Below, one piece after another: positions 1 through 6,657 of a stretch of 14,142 nucleotides of DNA. Under the pieces are notes generated by a model. That model was not told where the DNA came from. It did not search any database and worked only from the letters and a program-made list of their open reading frames with translations. The translations under genes and the position numbers were made by a program. Position 1 is the stretch's first letter. Every line of letters starts with the position of its first letter. Source of the DNA: JACMIU01 sp043763605 (lineage in GTDB: Bacteria; Armatimonadota; Armatimonadia; Armatimonadales; Armatimonadaceae); the NCBI GenBank assembly GCA_043763605.1, contig JAYULM010000199.1, positions 1 through 14,142 of the forward strand. The letters are read 5' to 3'.

Positions 1-50
1 GTTGAACCTTCCTGTTCCCGCAGGGAACCCAAGCCGAAGGCTTCCACCGG
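1..50. repeat. Small double-hairpin repeat, cut by the window edge
   Basis: Two adjacent perfect hairpins are visible: GTTCCC-GCA-GGGAAC at 14-28 and AAGCC-GAA-GGCTT at 31-43, preceded by GTTGAA at the very edge. The arrangement (GTTGAA, hairpin, hairpin, with a GCCGAA core) resembles the sequence at the opposite end of the window (14073-14142), so both may be copies of one dispersed repeat. The similarity is of layout more than of exact bases, so the family assignment is an inference. Confidence 0.45.
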
Positions 51-80
51 AGGATGGAACATCCCCGAACCGAACCGCGT

Positions 81-86
81 TATAAT
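81..86 (+). promoter_or_regulatory. -10 box TATAAT placing the ATPase start at or near +1
   Basis: A perfect TATAAT lies six bases before the ATG at 93, so transcription starting about seven bases downstream would begin at the start codon itself (leaderless mRNA). I see no convincing -35 hexamer 16 to 18 bases upstream. The position is also an argument for the start at 93 rather than the upstream in-frame ATG at 54, which lies ahead of this box. Confidence 0.55.
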
Positions 87-92
87 ACACGT

Positions 93-1511
93 ATGCTAAC
101 GCGCTTCAAAGTATCCGGCTTCAAGAATCTGGTGGACGTGGATGTTCGCTTCGGACCGTTCACCTGCATCGCGGGCGCGAACGGCGTCGGCAAGTCCAAC
201 CTGTTCGACGCGATCAAGTTTCTCGGATTGACCGCAAAGGGGACGCTGAAGGACGCCGCGCTTGCCGTGCGCGGCGGTGAGACAGGGCAAGGCGCGATTC
301 GTAATCTGTTTCATCGGTTTGGAGATACTCAGAATGAGAAAATCATATTTGCCGCTGATTTTACACCTCAATCTCTGGTGGTGGACGAATTAGGTAACGA
401 GAATAGTTCAGAATACGAACGTTTGCGTTACAAGATCGAGTTAATGTACAAGAACGATAGAAATAATTCTGTGCTGTTGGCAAATGAGGAACTCTACGGT
501 TTGGAAAGCATCTCACTTGGAGACAGAGAACATTTCTTTGAAAAGAGGTTGATACTTCCAACGTTCCATAATGTTCCTAAAAACATCTACAAGATCGGGA
601 ATGAAATAATAACTCTTCCACACAAATCTGACAAGAGTGTGCTATCCGCTATGACTGTCACTCTGTTTGGGGAGAAGGCAATTGTAGTATCAAGAGGCGA
701 ATTACTTTCGTGGCGAGTTCTACAGATCGAACCATCCTCAATACGAAACCCTTTAAGTGAGAACAACGACGTTCCACGCGTCCTCAGTGACACCGGCGCA
801 CACTTAGCCGCAACGCTCCATCGGATCGCCCAAGACTACCGCAATGAGGACGGCAACCCCGATCCCGAACGCATCTACGCGCAAGCCACGAGCCGTCTGC
901 ATGCACTGATCGGCGGCGACGTACAAAGCATTCGCGTGGACGATGACGACAAGCGCGAACTGTACACGCTCTATCTCACCGACCGGAACGGGACCGAACA
1001 CCCGGCGCGGTCGCTTTCCGACGGTACGCTCCGCTTTCTCGCGCTGATCACGCTCTGGCTGGACCCGGAGGCGACCGGCGTTTTCTGTATCGAGGAGCCA
1101 GAGAACGGCATTCATCCGGCGCGGCTTCCCGCTCTCGTTCGGCTGTTGCAGGATATTGCCGTCAACCCGGAGTATCCGACCGGACCGGACAACCCGCTCC
1201 GTCAGGTGATCGTGGTCACGCATTCGCCGGAGTTCGTGAAACTGGTTCCCGAGGATTCGCTACTGCTCGCCCGCACGCGCGACGCCGTGACGCCGGAGGG
1301 GGTACGCTACTCACGCGCCGAGTTCGTACCGCTCGCGAACACATGGCGCGTCACGCCGGAAATGTTACCGACCGAGGTCGCGTCGCGCAACGAACTGCTG
1401 GCGTATCTAAATCCGTCCGTGATGTCCGCCTATGACGATGAAGACCCCGACACAAAACGGGTGATGGATCGCCCCGATCTGCAATCGCTTCTTTCGTTGG
1501 CGCGGGAGTAG
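93..1511 (+). CDS. AAA family ATPase (ABC/SMC-type, AAA_21-like), partner of Toprim-like protein
   Basis: A 472-residue ATPase of the kind found in OLD-like and other defence or repair modules. It starts with a typical N-terminal strand (MLTRFKVSGFKNL) and shows Walker A GANGVGKSN at residues 28-36, an ABC-type signature SLSDGTLRFL at 307-316, Walker B VFCIEEPENGIHP at 330-342, and a switch histidine in VVTHSPE at 374-380. These motifs make it a probably dimeric, DNA-related ABC ATPase rather than a transporter subunit; no membrane segments are seen. I prefer ATG 93 over ATG 54 because homologous ATPases begin just before the RFKVSGFKNL strand and TATAAT sits at 81-86. Bases about 300-780 (residues about 70-228, the region between the Walker A subdomain and the signature) are only about 41% GC, against about 65% in a sampled flanking line, which suggests a swapped core. 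The gene is followed after 3 bases by the Toprim-like gene, so the two are almost certainly co-transcribed. Role in defence is inferred. Confidence 0.85.
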   Translation: MLTRFKVSGFKNLVDVDVRFGPFTCIAGANGVGKSNLFDAIKFLGLTAKGTLKDAALAVRGGETGQGAIRNLFHRFGDTQNEKIIFAADFTPQSLVVDELGNENSSEYERLRYKIELMYKNDRNNSVLLANEELYGLESISLGDREHFFEKRLILPTFHNVPKNIYKIGNEIITLPHKSDKSVLSAMTVTLFGEKAIVVSRGELLSWRVLQIEPSSIRNPLSENNDVPRVLSDTGAHLAATLHRIAQDYRNEDGNPDPERIYAQATSRLHALIGGDVQSIRVDDDDKRELYTLYLTDRNGTEHPARSLSDGTLRFLALITLWLDPEATGVFCIEEPENGIHPARLPALVRLLQDIAVNPEYPTGPDNPLRQVIVVTHSPEFVKLVPEDSLLLARTRDAVTPEGVRYSRAEFVPLANTWRVTPEMLPTEVASRNELLAYLNPSVMSAYDDEDPDTKRVMDRPDLQSLLSLARE

Positions 1512-1514
1512 AAG

Positions 1515-2186
1515 ATGCCGACGAAGCCGCTCGTTTCCGCGTTGCTCGCCGAAGGCAAAACCGACCGTGTGTTGCTCCCGATTCTCAATTGGCTGTTAAA
1601 GGAATGCGCCCCGGAGGGCGTGTTCGTCGGTCGCACGGTTTTCATCGAACCGATCCTTATGCAAGGCACACCGAAGGCGTTAACGAAACGGATTCCCAGG
1701 GCTTTGTCGGAACAATCCTGTGACCTTCTTTTTGTCCACCGCGACGGCGATGTTGAGGGCAATGTGACCGTGCAAGAGGCGCACTTACGCCGCGTAAAGG
1801 AGGTACGCGCTGTTTGTGACGTTGCACACGTCCCCCCGGTTGTCTGCGTCGTGCCGGTGCAGGAAACGGAAGCGTGGTACTTGCTCGATCAACAAGCCTT
1901 ACGAAATGCAGTCGGTTTCCCGAAATCGACAACGCCGCTCGGTTTGCCCAAGATAAGCGAGATAGAAAAAGAGCGGGACGCAAAGAATTCTTTGAATCAA
2001 GCCCTCACCGCCGCCACCGGTTACAAGGACGCACGGCGGGCGCAGTTCGAGAAGGGGGAGCGGCTTCGATGCTTTTACGAACTGGAAAATACGCCGATGG
2101 ATTATAACGCCCTCCGCGCCCTGCCCGCGTTCGGGAAACTGGAATCCGAACTGCGCGACACGCTGGCGCGGTTCGCTACGCCGTAG
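1515..2186 (+). CDS. DUF4276-type Toprim-like protein, ATPase partner
   Basis: A 223-residue soluble protein that looks like the DUF4276 family, whose members have a Toprim-like fold and are usually encoded beside an ABC/AAA ATPase. Visible acidic signature: LLAEGKTD (E13, D17), the HRDGD motif (D77, D79) and PVQETEAWYLLD (E117, E119, W121, D125). This E ... DxD ... ExExW layout fits metal-dependent Toprim chemistry on nucleic acid, though the catalytic role here is not shown. The start follows GGGAG at 1504-1508 with six bases of spacing and lies 3 bases after the ATPase stop, so the pair forms one operon. The split ATPase plus Toprim arrangement is reminiscent of OLD-type and PARIS systems; those contain different Toprim subfamilies, so the comparison is of architecture only. 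The 3' end overlaps the convergent ctaA-ctaB gene by 11 bases. Cargo or trigger is unknown. Confidence 0.75.
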   Translation: MPTKPLVSALLAEGKTDRVLLPILNWLLKECAPEGVFVGRTVFIEPILMQGTPKALTKRIPRALSEQSCDLLFVHRDGDVEGNVTVQEAHLRRVKEVRAVCDVAHVPPVVCVVPVQETEAWYLLDQQALRNAVGFPKSTTPLGLPKISEIEKERDAKNSLNQALTAATGYKDARRAQFEKGERLRCFYELENTPMDYNALRALPAFGKLESELRDTLARFATP

Positions 2187-4242
2187 CCGTTTCCGTCTTT
2201 GGGGGGATCATCTTTTTCGCCCGCTTCGCGCCGTACCAGAGCGTGAGTAGCACCAGCACCGTTGTCACAATCGCGCCCGTCATCCCGGCGTCCGCGCGAT
2301 CGAAGGCGAGCATCAGGAATAAGAGGGCGAGATACAGCATCGAGAACAGATACATGCCGAGCGTTTCGGACCGCTCCGTGGACGTGAACAGCGTACACGC
2401 GCGGAAGATCAGCGCGATGTTGAGGAGCACGGCGACGCCGACGTACCACGGCCCGACCAAGCCCTGCGCGAGCGGCAGGATCGAGACGACGGCGGTGAGT
2501 ACCGAGTACAGCGCGATCTGCAGAACGGTCGCCGGGACGCCGGAAACCACCGGGAGCATCGGGATCTTCGCGCGGGCGTAGTCGTCTTTCATCAGAATCG
2601 CGAGTGCCCAGAAGTGCGCGGGTGTCCAGACGAAGATGATCGCGAACAGCCACCACGCCAGCGGCGACAGGGTGTCCGTCACAGCCGCCCAGCCGACGAG
2701 CGGGGGGAACGCGCCCGCCGCGCCGCCGATCACGATATTGTGCCACGTGCGCCGCTTGAGCAGGAGCGTATAGATGTTGACGTAGAACACCAGACCCGCC
2801 AGCGACAGGAGCGCGGTAAGCAGATTGGCGAACGCGAACAGTACCGCGAACGACAGCACGGCGAGCGTCAGTCCGAAGAACAGGGCGTTGCGCGACGACA
2901 CCCGCTCGGTGATAAGGGGGCGGTTCGCGGTGCGCTTCATCAAGCCGTCGATGTCGCGGTCCACGACCATGTTGATCGCGCCCGCCGCGCCCGCCGAAAG
3001 GTACCCGCCGATCAACACGGCAAGGAGCGATTGCCAGCCGGGAAAGCCCCCCGCCGCCATGAACATCGGCATCACGGCAGTAACGAGAAGCAGGCTGTTG
3101 ACTTTCGGCTTGGTAAGAATGACGTAGTCGCGGAGATGAGTGATCAGTGGTCGGTGGTTAGTGGTCAGTGCCGACTGCGGGCGCGGTGCATACGGCGCAC
3201 GGTCTTCACTGTCCACTGACCACTGACCACTGATCACTGACCCCTCCACATGCGGAACCGACAACGCGAACGCCGAGACGGTGAGCAGGACCGCGCCGAT
3301 CCAGACCAGGTCACCGAGTAACAGGTGGATGATCTGCATCCAGACCGGAGCCTTCAGGTAGACGTTCACGCCGCCGACCGCCATTTGCGTCACGAACAGC
3401 GCGGTCAGAAACTGTGCGAAGCGTTGGGTGTGCGCGGACGGACGCAGGTGCGCGGTCAAGCCGGAGATCAGGATAATGTACAGCCCGACCGAACCGGCGA
3501 TATACGGGTGGAGCGTCCGCAATTTTTGCAGGAAGTGCGCGGTAGGCGACAGCGATTGCGCCATCGCGTCGGCGTGGTCGCGCACCGGGAACAGCGTGTC
3601 GCCGAGCGCGGTAATCGCGCCGGATGCCCCGAGGGCTAGCATACATACGAACGTCAGGAGCAGTCCCGCGCCAATCGCGCCCTGACCGCGCAGTTTGATG
3701 GTTTCCTTGCCGCTCGCCCACCACGCCGTTAGAGTCAGCGCGGTGAGCAGGAAGAACGTATTGACCAGGTGCAGGACCATCCAGATCGCGCGGGCGACGG
3801 TCGGGTTGTCGGCGACGTACCCTTTTTTGACCAGCACCGCGCCGATCAACCCTTCCAATCCGGTGAGGATCAGCGATGCGACAAGCGCGCCCTTGACCGG
3901 ATGGTTCTTCTGCCGCCAGAAGACGACGAAGCCGAGTACGACCAGCGCGATAACGAACAACCCGTCCAACCCGGAGACGAGCCGATGCGTATACTCGATA
4001 ACGCGGGCTATCGACGGCGCGGTCGGGATGTATTCGCCGTCGCACAGGGGCCAGTGCGCCCCGCAACCGTCGCCGGAGCGCGTCGCGCGAACTACGGTGC
4101 CGACAAGGATTACGAACAGGTTGTAGAACAGGACGAACCAGGCGAACCGCGACACGAACACCGGTAGCCCGGTTCGCGGCGCGGGCGCGTTCGGTATATC
4201 GGGTTCGGCAGGTTTGTCGGAGGATCGGTTGGAAGCGAACAT
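2176..4242 (-). CDS. ctaAB: Fused haem A synthase (CtaA/COX15) - protohaem IX farnesyltransferase (CtaB/COX10)
   Basis: A 688-residue membrane protein combining two consecutive enzymes of haem A synthesis: CtaB farnesylates haem B to haem O, CtaA oxidises haem O to haem A for cytochrome oxidase. The N-terminal CtaA part (about 25-330) has the cysteine pair in GDGCGAHWPLCDG (C60, C67), EYTHR (E83, H86) and further candidate haem-ligand histidines H158, H245 and H306, with about eight hydrophobic helices. The C-terminal CtaB part (about 370-675) has the polyprenyl-diphosphate motif NMVVDRDIDGLMKRTANRP (D428, D432), YTLLLKRRTWHNIVIG near 491, and MKDDYARAKIPMLPVV near 551. The linker, residues about 334-369, is encoded by a dispersed palindromic repeat. 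Start: the open frame extends to 4341, but ATG 4242 gives the usual short hydrophilic lead before helix 1. Separate ctaA and ctaB genes are the common state, but fusions are known in some bacteria. No oxidase subunit gene is in the window. Confidence 0.93.
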   Translation of the reverse strand: MFASNRSSDKPAEPDIPNAPAPRTGLPVFVSRFAWFVLFYNLFVILVGTVVRATRSGDGCGAHWPLCDGEYIPTAPSIARVIEYTHRLVSGLDGLFVIALVVLGFVVFWRQKNHPVKGALVASLILTGLEGLIGAVLVKKGYVADNPTVARAIWMVLHLVNTFFLLTALTLTAWWASGKETIKLRGQGAIGAGLLLTFVCMLALGASGAITALGDTLFPVRDHADAMAQSLSPTAHFLQKLRTLHPYIAGSVGLYIILISGLTAHLRPSAHTQRFAQFLTALFVTQMAVGGVNVYLKAPVWMQIIHLLLGDLVWIGAVLLTVSAFALSVPHVEGSVISGQWSVDSEDRAPYAPRPQSALTTNHRPLITHLRDYVILTKPKVNSLLLVTAVMPMFMAAGGFPGWQSLLAVLIGGYLSAGAAGAINMVVDRDIDGLMKRTANRPLITERVSSRNALFFGLTLAVLSFAVLFAFANLLTALLSLAGLVFYVNIYTLLLKRRTWHNIVIGGAAGAFPPLVGWAAVTDTLSPLAWWLFAIIFVWTPAHFWALAILMKDDYARAKIPMLPVVSGVPATVLQIALYSVLTAVVSILPLAQGLVGPWYVGVAVLLNIALIFRACTLFTSTERSETLGMYLFSMLYLALLFLMLAFDRADAGMTGAIVTTVLVLLTLWYGAKRAKKMIPPKTETATA
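3139..3238. repeat. Heptamer palindrome repeat inserted in frame inside ctaAB
   Basis: Two 32-base arms, 3139-3170 and 3207-3238, are inverted copies with only three mismatches, separated by 36 bases. Each arm is built of AGTGGTC-like heptamers, the same unit seen at 7002-7033 and 11465-11522. It lies wholly within the ctaAB reading frame and encodes the hydrophilic linker (including SVISGQWSVDSE) between the CtaA and CtaB domains. No stop or frameshift results. Confidence 0.85.
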
Positions 4243-4333
4243 TTCGTGCGTCGGGAAGCGGTCTAATCCCCGGTTTTCCCTGCGTCTATCATACACGATA
4301 GCCGTTGCGAACGCCCCGACCGACATTGTCAAA

Positions 4334-4357
4334 CCCGGCACGAATTTTCGCGCCGGG
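4334..4357. terminator. 24-bp palindrome between the coiled-coil gene and ctaAB; terminator or operator
   Basis: CCCGGC-A-CGAA-TT-TTCG-C-GCCGGG is a palindrome with one mismatched pair. On the minus strand it begins 28 bases after the stop of the coiled-coil gene and is followed by only three T residues, so it could be a weak intrinsic terminator. It also lies immediately downstream of a TATAAT on the same strand (4358-4363), which places it over the predicted transcription start of ctaAB and would equally suit an operator. Confidence 0.45.
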
Positions 4358-4363
4358 ATTATA
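4358..4363 (-). promoter_or_regulatory. Candidate -10 TATAAT for ctaAB
   Basis: The minus strand reads TATAAT here, about 115 bases upstream of the ctaAB start codon. A 4/6 match to the -35 consensus (GTGACG) lies 19 bases further upstream, overlapping the end of the preceding gene. A second, poorer -10 candidate (TATGAT, minus strand of 4288-4293) is closer to the gene. The choice between them cannot be made from sequence alone. Confidence 0.4.
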
Positions 4364-4384
4364 AGCGAGGGCGCGAATCGTCCG

Positions 4385-5188
4385 TCACGCCCCGATCAGT
4401 CGTGTTACCCGTGCCTCATGGGGTGCGAACTGCTCCAGTTTCGCCCGTAACCGTTCCGCGTTCTGTCGCACAGCGTCCGCGCCGTCCGCTGTGTCGCATT
4501 TCCCATCGGCATCCGCCAGGTGCGCGAACGTCGTCTCGATAGCCATGCGTTCCCGAGTCACTTCCTCGAACAAGCGGGACGCCGTTTCGACGTATGTAAT
4601 CCTTTCTTCCATCAAGACGATCTGACGCTCGGCGTCCGCGACGTTTGATTCCCTCGCGGTGTCGCCGACCGATTGTAACAGCCCCCGGTACATGGTAATT
4701 TGCTCCAGACAATACTCGACGATCCGTCTGTTGCATTGAACGCCGAAAACGTCGTCCGGTACCCCGGATACCCGTGCTATCTCGCGCATCTGTCGCTCGA
4801 ACACCGACTCCTTGGCGACAAAACGTATGTACTGCTCCAGCAACGCCTCATACCGCGCCGCAGTTTCGGGTGATGCAGCCGCACCACCGCGATAGCCCGA
4901 GTAAATCCGTTCGATACGGGAGGGCGCGGAGCGCGTTTCTTCGTCGGCGGATGATAGCAATTCACGACTCAATTTTTCCCGCTCCAGTTTTCGTAGCGCG
5001 AAAGCACGGCGGTCCTGCAACGCTACATACCACCGCGACTCCGGCACATAGATCAGATATAACGCCTCGCCCGCCCCGGCGAGAAAGAGCGGCAAGGGGT
5101 CGCCGAACGCGGGCGTCAGCGCGCCGAAGCCGATGAGAGTGAGCAGGTTAATAGGTTCGGTGAAGGCTTTTTTGTATCGGGTGAGCAT
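4385..5188 (-). CDS. Membrane-anchored coiled-coil protein of unknown function
   Basis: A 267-residue protein I do not recognise. Residues about 12-28 and 32-48 form two short hydrophobic helices (INLLTLIGFGALTPAF and PLPLFLAGAGEALYLIYV) separated by a GD turn, a membrane hairpin near the N terminus. The rest (about 55-265) is charged and mostly helical, rich in E, R, L and A, with likely coiled coils around 60-80, 110-140 and 185-255; no enzyme motif is visible. The protein probably sits at the inner face of the membrane and exposes a long helical domain to the cytoplasm. The start MLTRYKK is preceded by a possible TATAGA -10 (minus strand of 5211-5216) and lacks a clear Shine-Dalgarno sequence. 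It lies 164 bases downstream of the substrate-binding-like gene on the same strand, so a shared role is possible but unproven. Confidence 0.75.
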   Translation of the reverse strand: MLTRYKKAFTEPINLLTLIGFGALTPAFGDPLPLFLAGAGEALYLIYVPESRWYVALQDRRAFALRKLEREKLSRELLSSADEETRSAPSRIERIYSGYRGGAAASPETAARYEALLEQYIRFVAKESVFERQMREIARVSGVPDDVFGVQCNRRIVEYCLEQITMYRGLLQSVGDTARESNVADAERQIVLMEERITYVETASRLFEEVTRERMAIETTFAHLADADGKCDTADGADAVRQNAERLRAKLEQFAPHEARVTRLIGA

Positions 5189-5352
5189 GTTTTTCGTTCA
5201 TTTCTACGCTTCTATAAGTTCGGAGGTCGTGCCTGTTTGGGTAATCCGGGTACACGGTCGGGTGCGCCGGGCGAAAACCGATGCATCACGCCGTCCACGG
5301 CAGTCGCCCCACTCCGCTCTGGCCACAACACACTACGAACACAGTAATGTCC

Positions 5353-6393
5353 CTAAAGTTCGGGGGCGATGCGCAACCGTCGCCATTGATATGTCGCGGC
5401 GTTCAATGCATCATAATCGGCGGATTCGGTCGCGCCGGGTTTCGCCGGTTCGAAGCCTGCTTTCGTACCGAACGCCATCGCCTCAGGGGTCGCCAGATAA
5501 TTCAGTAGTTCGCGGGTCGCTTTACGCTGATCCTCGGTGACAGCGGGCGAGTCGAGTAGCACCACGCTCTGGCGGGCAATGACCGGCGTTTGCGGTTCGA
5601 TGACCGCGACATCCGCACGGGACTGGAGAACTTCCGACGCGGCGTTTTCCCATGTCCAGACTGCGCCATAGCGGTCCGGCTTTTGTGCGAATGACCGCGT
5701 GAGGGCAACAGCCCCGCTCTGCCCTGCGTCGTCATAGAACATCTTGCTTTCCCGTTCGCGAAGGAACGCGAAAAACCCCTCGCTCTTCGCGACTGTTTCG
5801 GCGGAGGAAAACTTCTGGTCGGCGGGGAGCGTCTCGCGATACTCCGCCAGGAGAACGCCGAGCGTGAAAAAGCCGCTACCCGTCGCGGCGGGGTTCGCAT
5901 GGGAGAATCGTGGTAGATCGCGTCCGTCGTCGCCCGCCGTCGCGACCGCGCTTTTCGGCGCGAGGAGAACGAGCGACGTTTGCAGATAGGTTCGCGCTAC
6001 ATCCGGGTTGTCATAGTGGACGAGTTTCCCGCCCGACGTTTCGTTCAAGCGGTCCGCCCACACGGTGGAACCGGGACTCCACAGCACCGGCTTGAGTTTG
6101 CCGGAAATCAGACCTTGCAGAGCGTCGCGATCCTCGGCGTAGGAGACGGAAACGCGAATCCGCGACCGGTGTGAATCGTTGAACGCAGCTATCGCGGGTT
6201 CAATCCACCCCTTCTGACCGGTCGAGGCGAGGAGCGAGAGCGCGACTTCGTGGACGCACCCGATATTATCGTGCCACGTTTTGTCGGGGTGTCGGTGATA
6301 CCACAACTCAAATTGGTAGCGATAATAGCGATAGCCCCCGAGCGAGGAGGTCAGCGCGAGCAGAGCGGCAGTGTGCTTGATCCAGAGGGTCAC
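5353..6393 (-). CDS. Substrate-binding-like protein, N-terminally membrane-anchored
   Basis: With the GTG start at 6393 the product has 346 residues. A short basic lead is followed by one hydrophobic segment (WIKHTAALLALTSSLGGY), then a domain resembling periplasmic solute-binding proteins of the SBP_bac_11 type: a strand-helix opening VALSLLASTGQKGWIEPAIAAFNDSHRSRI (about 55-85), the motif GKLKPVLWSPGSTVWADRLNE (about 99-119) that matches the W-S-P-x-S pattern I associate with substrate-binding domains sometimes fused to VWA domains, and C-terminal TREL(L)NYLATPEAMAFGTKAGFEPA, typical of such proteins. No VWA domain, permease or ATPase gene is adjacent, so it may be a binding or sensory protein rather than an active importer. 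The frame stays open to an ATG at 6531, but the extra 46 residues are basic and unlike a leader; the GTG start puts the hydrophobic segment at the N terminus. Start uncertain, domain fairly sure. Confidence 0.75.
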   Translation of the reverse strand: MTLWIKHTAALLALTSSLGGYRYYRYQFELWYHRHPDKTWHDNIGCVHEVALSLLASTGQKGWIEPAIAAFNDSHRSRIRVSVSYAEDRDALQGLISGKLKPVLWSPGSTVWADRLNETSGGKLVHYDNPDVARTYLQTSLVLLAPKSAVATAGDDGRDLPRFSHANPAATGSGFFTLGVLLAEYRETLPADQKFSSAETVAKSEGFFAFLRERESKMFYDDAGQSGAVALTRSFAQKPDRYGAVWTWENAASEVLQSRADVAVIEPQTPVIARQSVVLLDSPAVTEDQRKATRELLNYLATPEAMAFGTKAGFEPAKPGATESADYDALNAATYQWRRLRIAPEL

Positions 6394-6514
6394 GCTGTTT
6401 GCGATCTTTCGTTCATGGAATGTCGAATTGACAAACGGAGCAGGCGTAAAAGTTCCACGGCTCCGAATATTCTTTTTCCGGGTGCGGTATGTCTGCCGCA
6501 GTATCACCTGCGAG

Positions 6515-6527
6515 GGCAAACAGATTC
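6515..6527 (+). repeat. 13-bp direct repeat, upstream copy
   Basis: GGCAAACAGATTC occurs here and again at 6627-6639, exactly 112 bases apart, bracketing the promoter of the zinc-ribbon gene. The match extends by GA two bases further upstream with one mismatch between. It may be a regulator-binding pair or the footprint of a small insertion. Confidence 0.6.
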
Positions 6528-6532
6528 GCAAA

Positions 6533-6552
6533 TAGCAAACAATTTTTTGCTA
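6533..6552. promoter_or_regulatory. AT-rich inverted repeat in the divergent control region
   Basis: TAGCAAA and TTTGCTA form a perfect 7-bp inverted repeat around a 6-base AT-rich centre, upstream of the -35 element at 6569 and between divergent genes. It has the size of a dimeric repressor or activator site, but no cognate regulator is encoded nearby. Confidence 0.35.
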
Positions 6553-6568
6553 AAACTGTTGCGATTCC

Positions 6569-6597
6569 GTGACAGCAAAACACGGCTACGATATAAT
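6569..6597 (+). promoter_or_regulatory. Strong sigma-70-type promoter for the zinc-ribbon gene
   Basis: GTGACA (5/6 to the -35 consensus, 6569-6574), a 17-base spacer, and a perfect TATAAT (6592-6597). Start of transcription is expected near 6604, giving a leader of about 54 bases that contains the second GGCAAACAGATTC copy and a Shine-Dalgarno-like AAGGGAG at 6644-6650. This is the best full promoter in the window. Confidence 0.75.
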
Positions 6598-6626
6598 AAA
6601 TACGGACAAGACACGCGCAATTAGAA

Positions 6627-6639
6627 GGCAAACAGATTC
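6627..6639 (+). repeat. 13-bp direct repeat, downstream copy
   Basis: Second GGCAAACAGATTC, lying inside the predicted 5' leader of the zinc-ribbon gene, about 23 bases after the expected transcription start. In this position a bound protein would act as a roadblock, or the RNA copy could be a binding site. Confidence 0.6.
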
Positions 6640-6657
6640 AGTGAAGGGAGTGTTACG

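Noticed and set aside
54..92. Longer ATPase start at ATG 54 with GGAGG close by
   Set aside because: The extra 13 residues do not fit the N-terminal strand of such ATPases, the GGAGG touches the ATG with no spacing, and TATAAT at 81-86 would lie inside the gene.
2102..4167. Long frames antisense to or out of frame with ctaAB (for example 2614-3219, 3311-4066)
   Set aside because: Shadows typical of GC-rich membrane-protein genes; R/A/G-rich translations without motifs.
5189..5352. Gap between the coiled-coil and substrate-binding-like genes searched for a small gene or terminator
   Set aside because: No frame with a credible start and no clear hairpin with T-tract was seen.
6394..6531. 46-residue N-terminal extension of the substrate-binding-like protein
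   Set aside because: Basic, non-hydrophobic sequence before a clear hydrophobic anchor, running through an AT-rich control region; kept only as a possibility.
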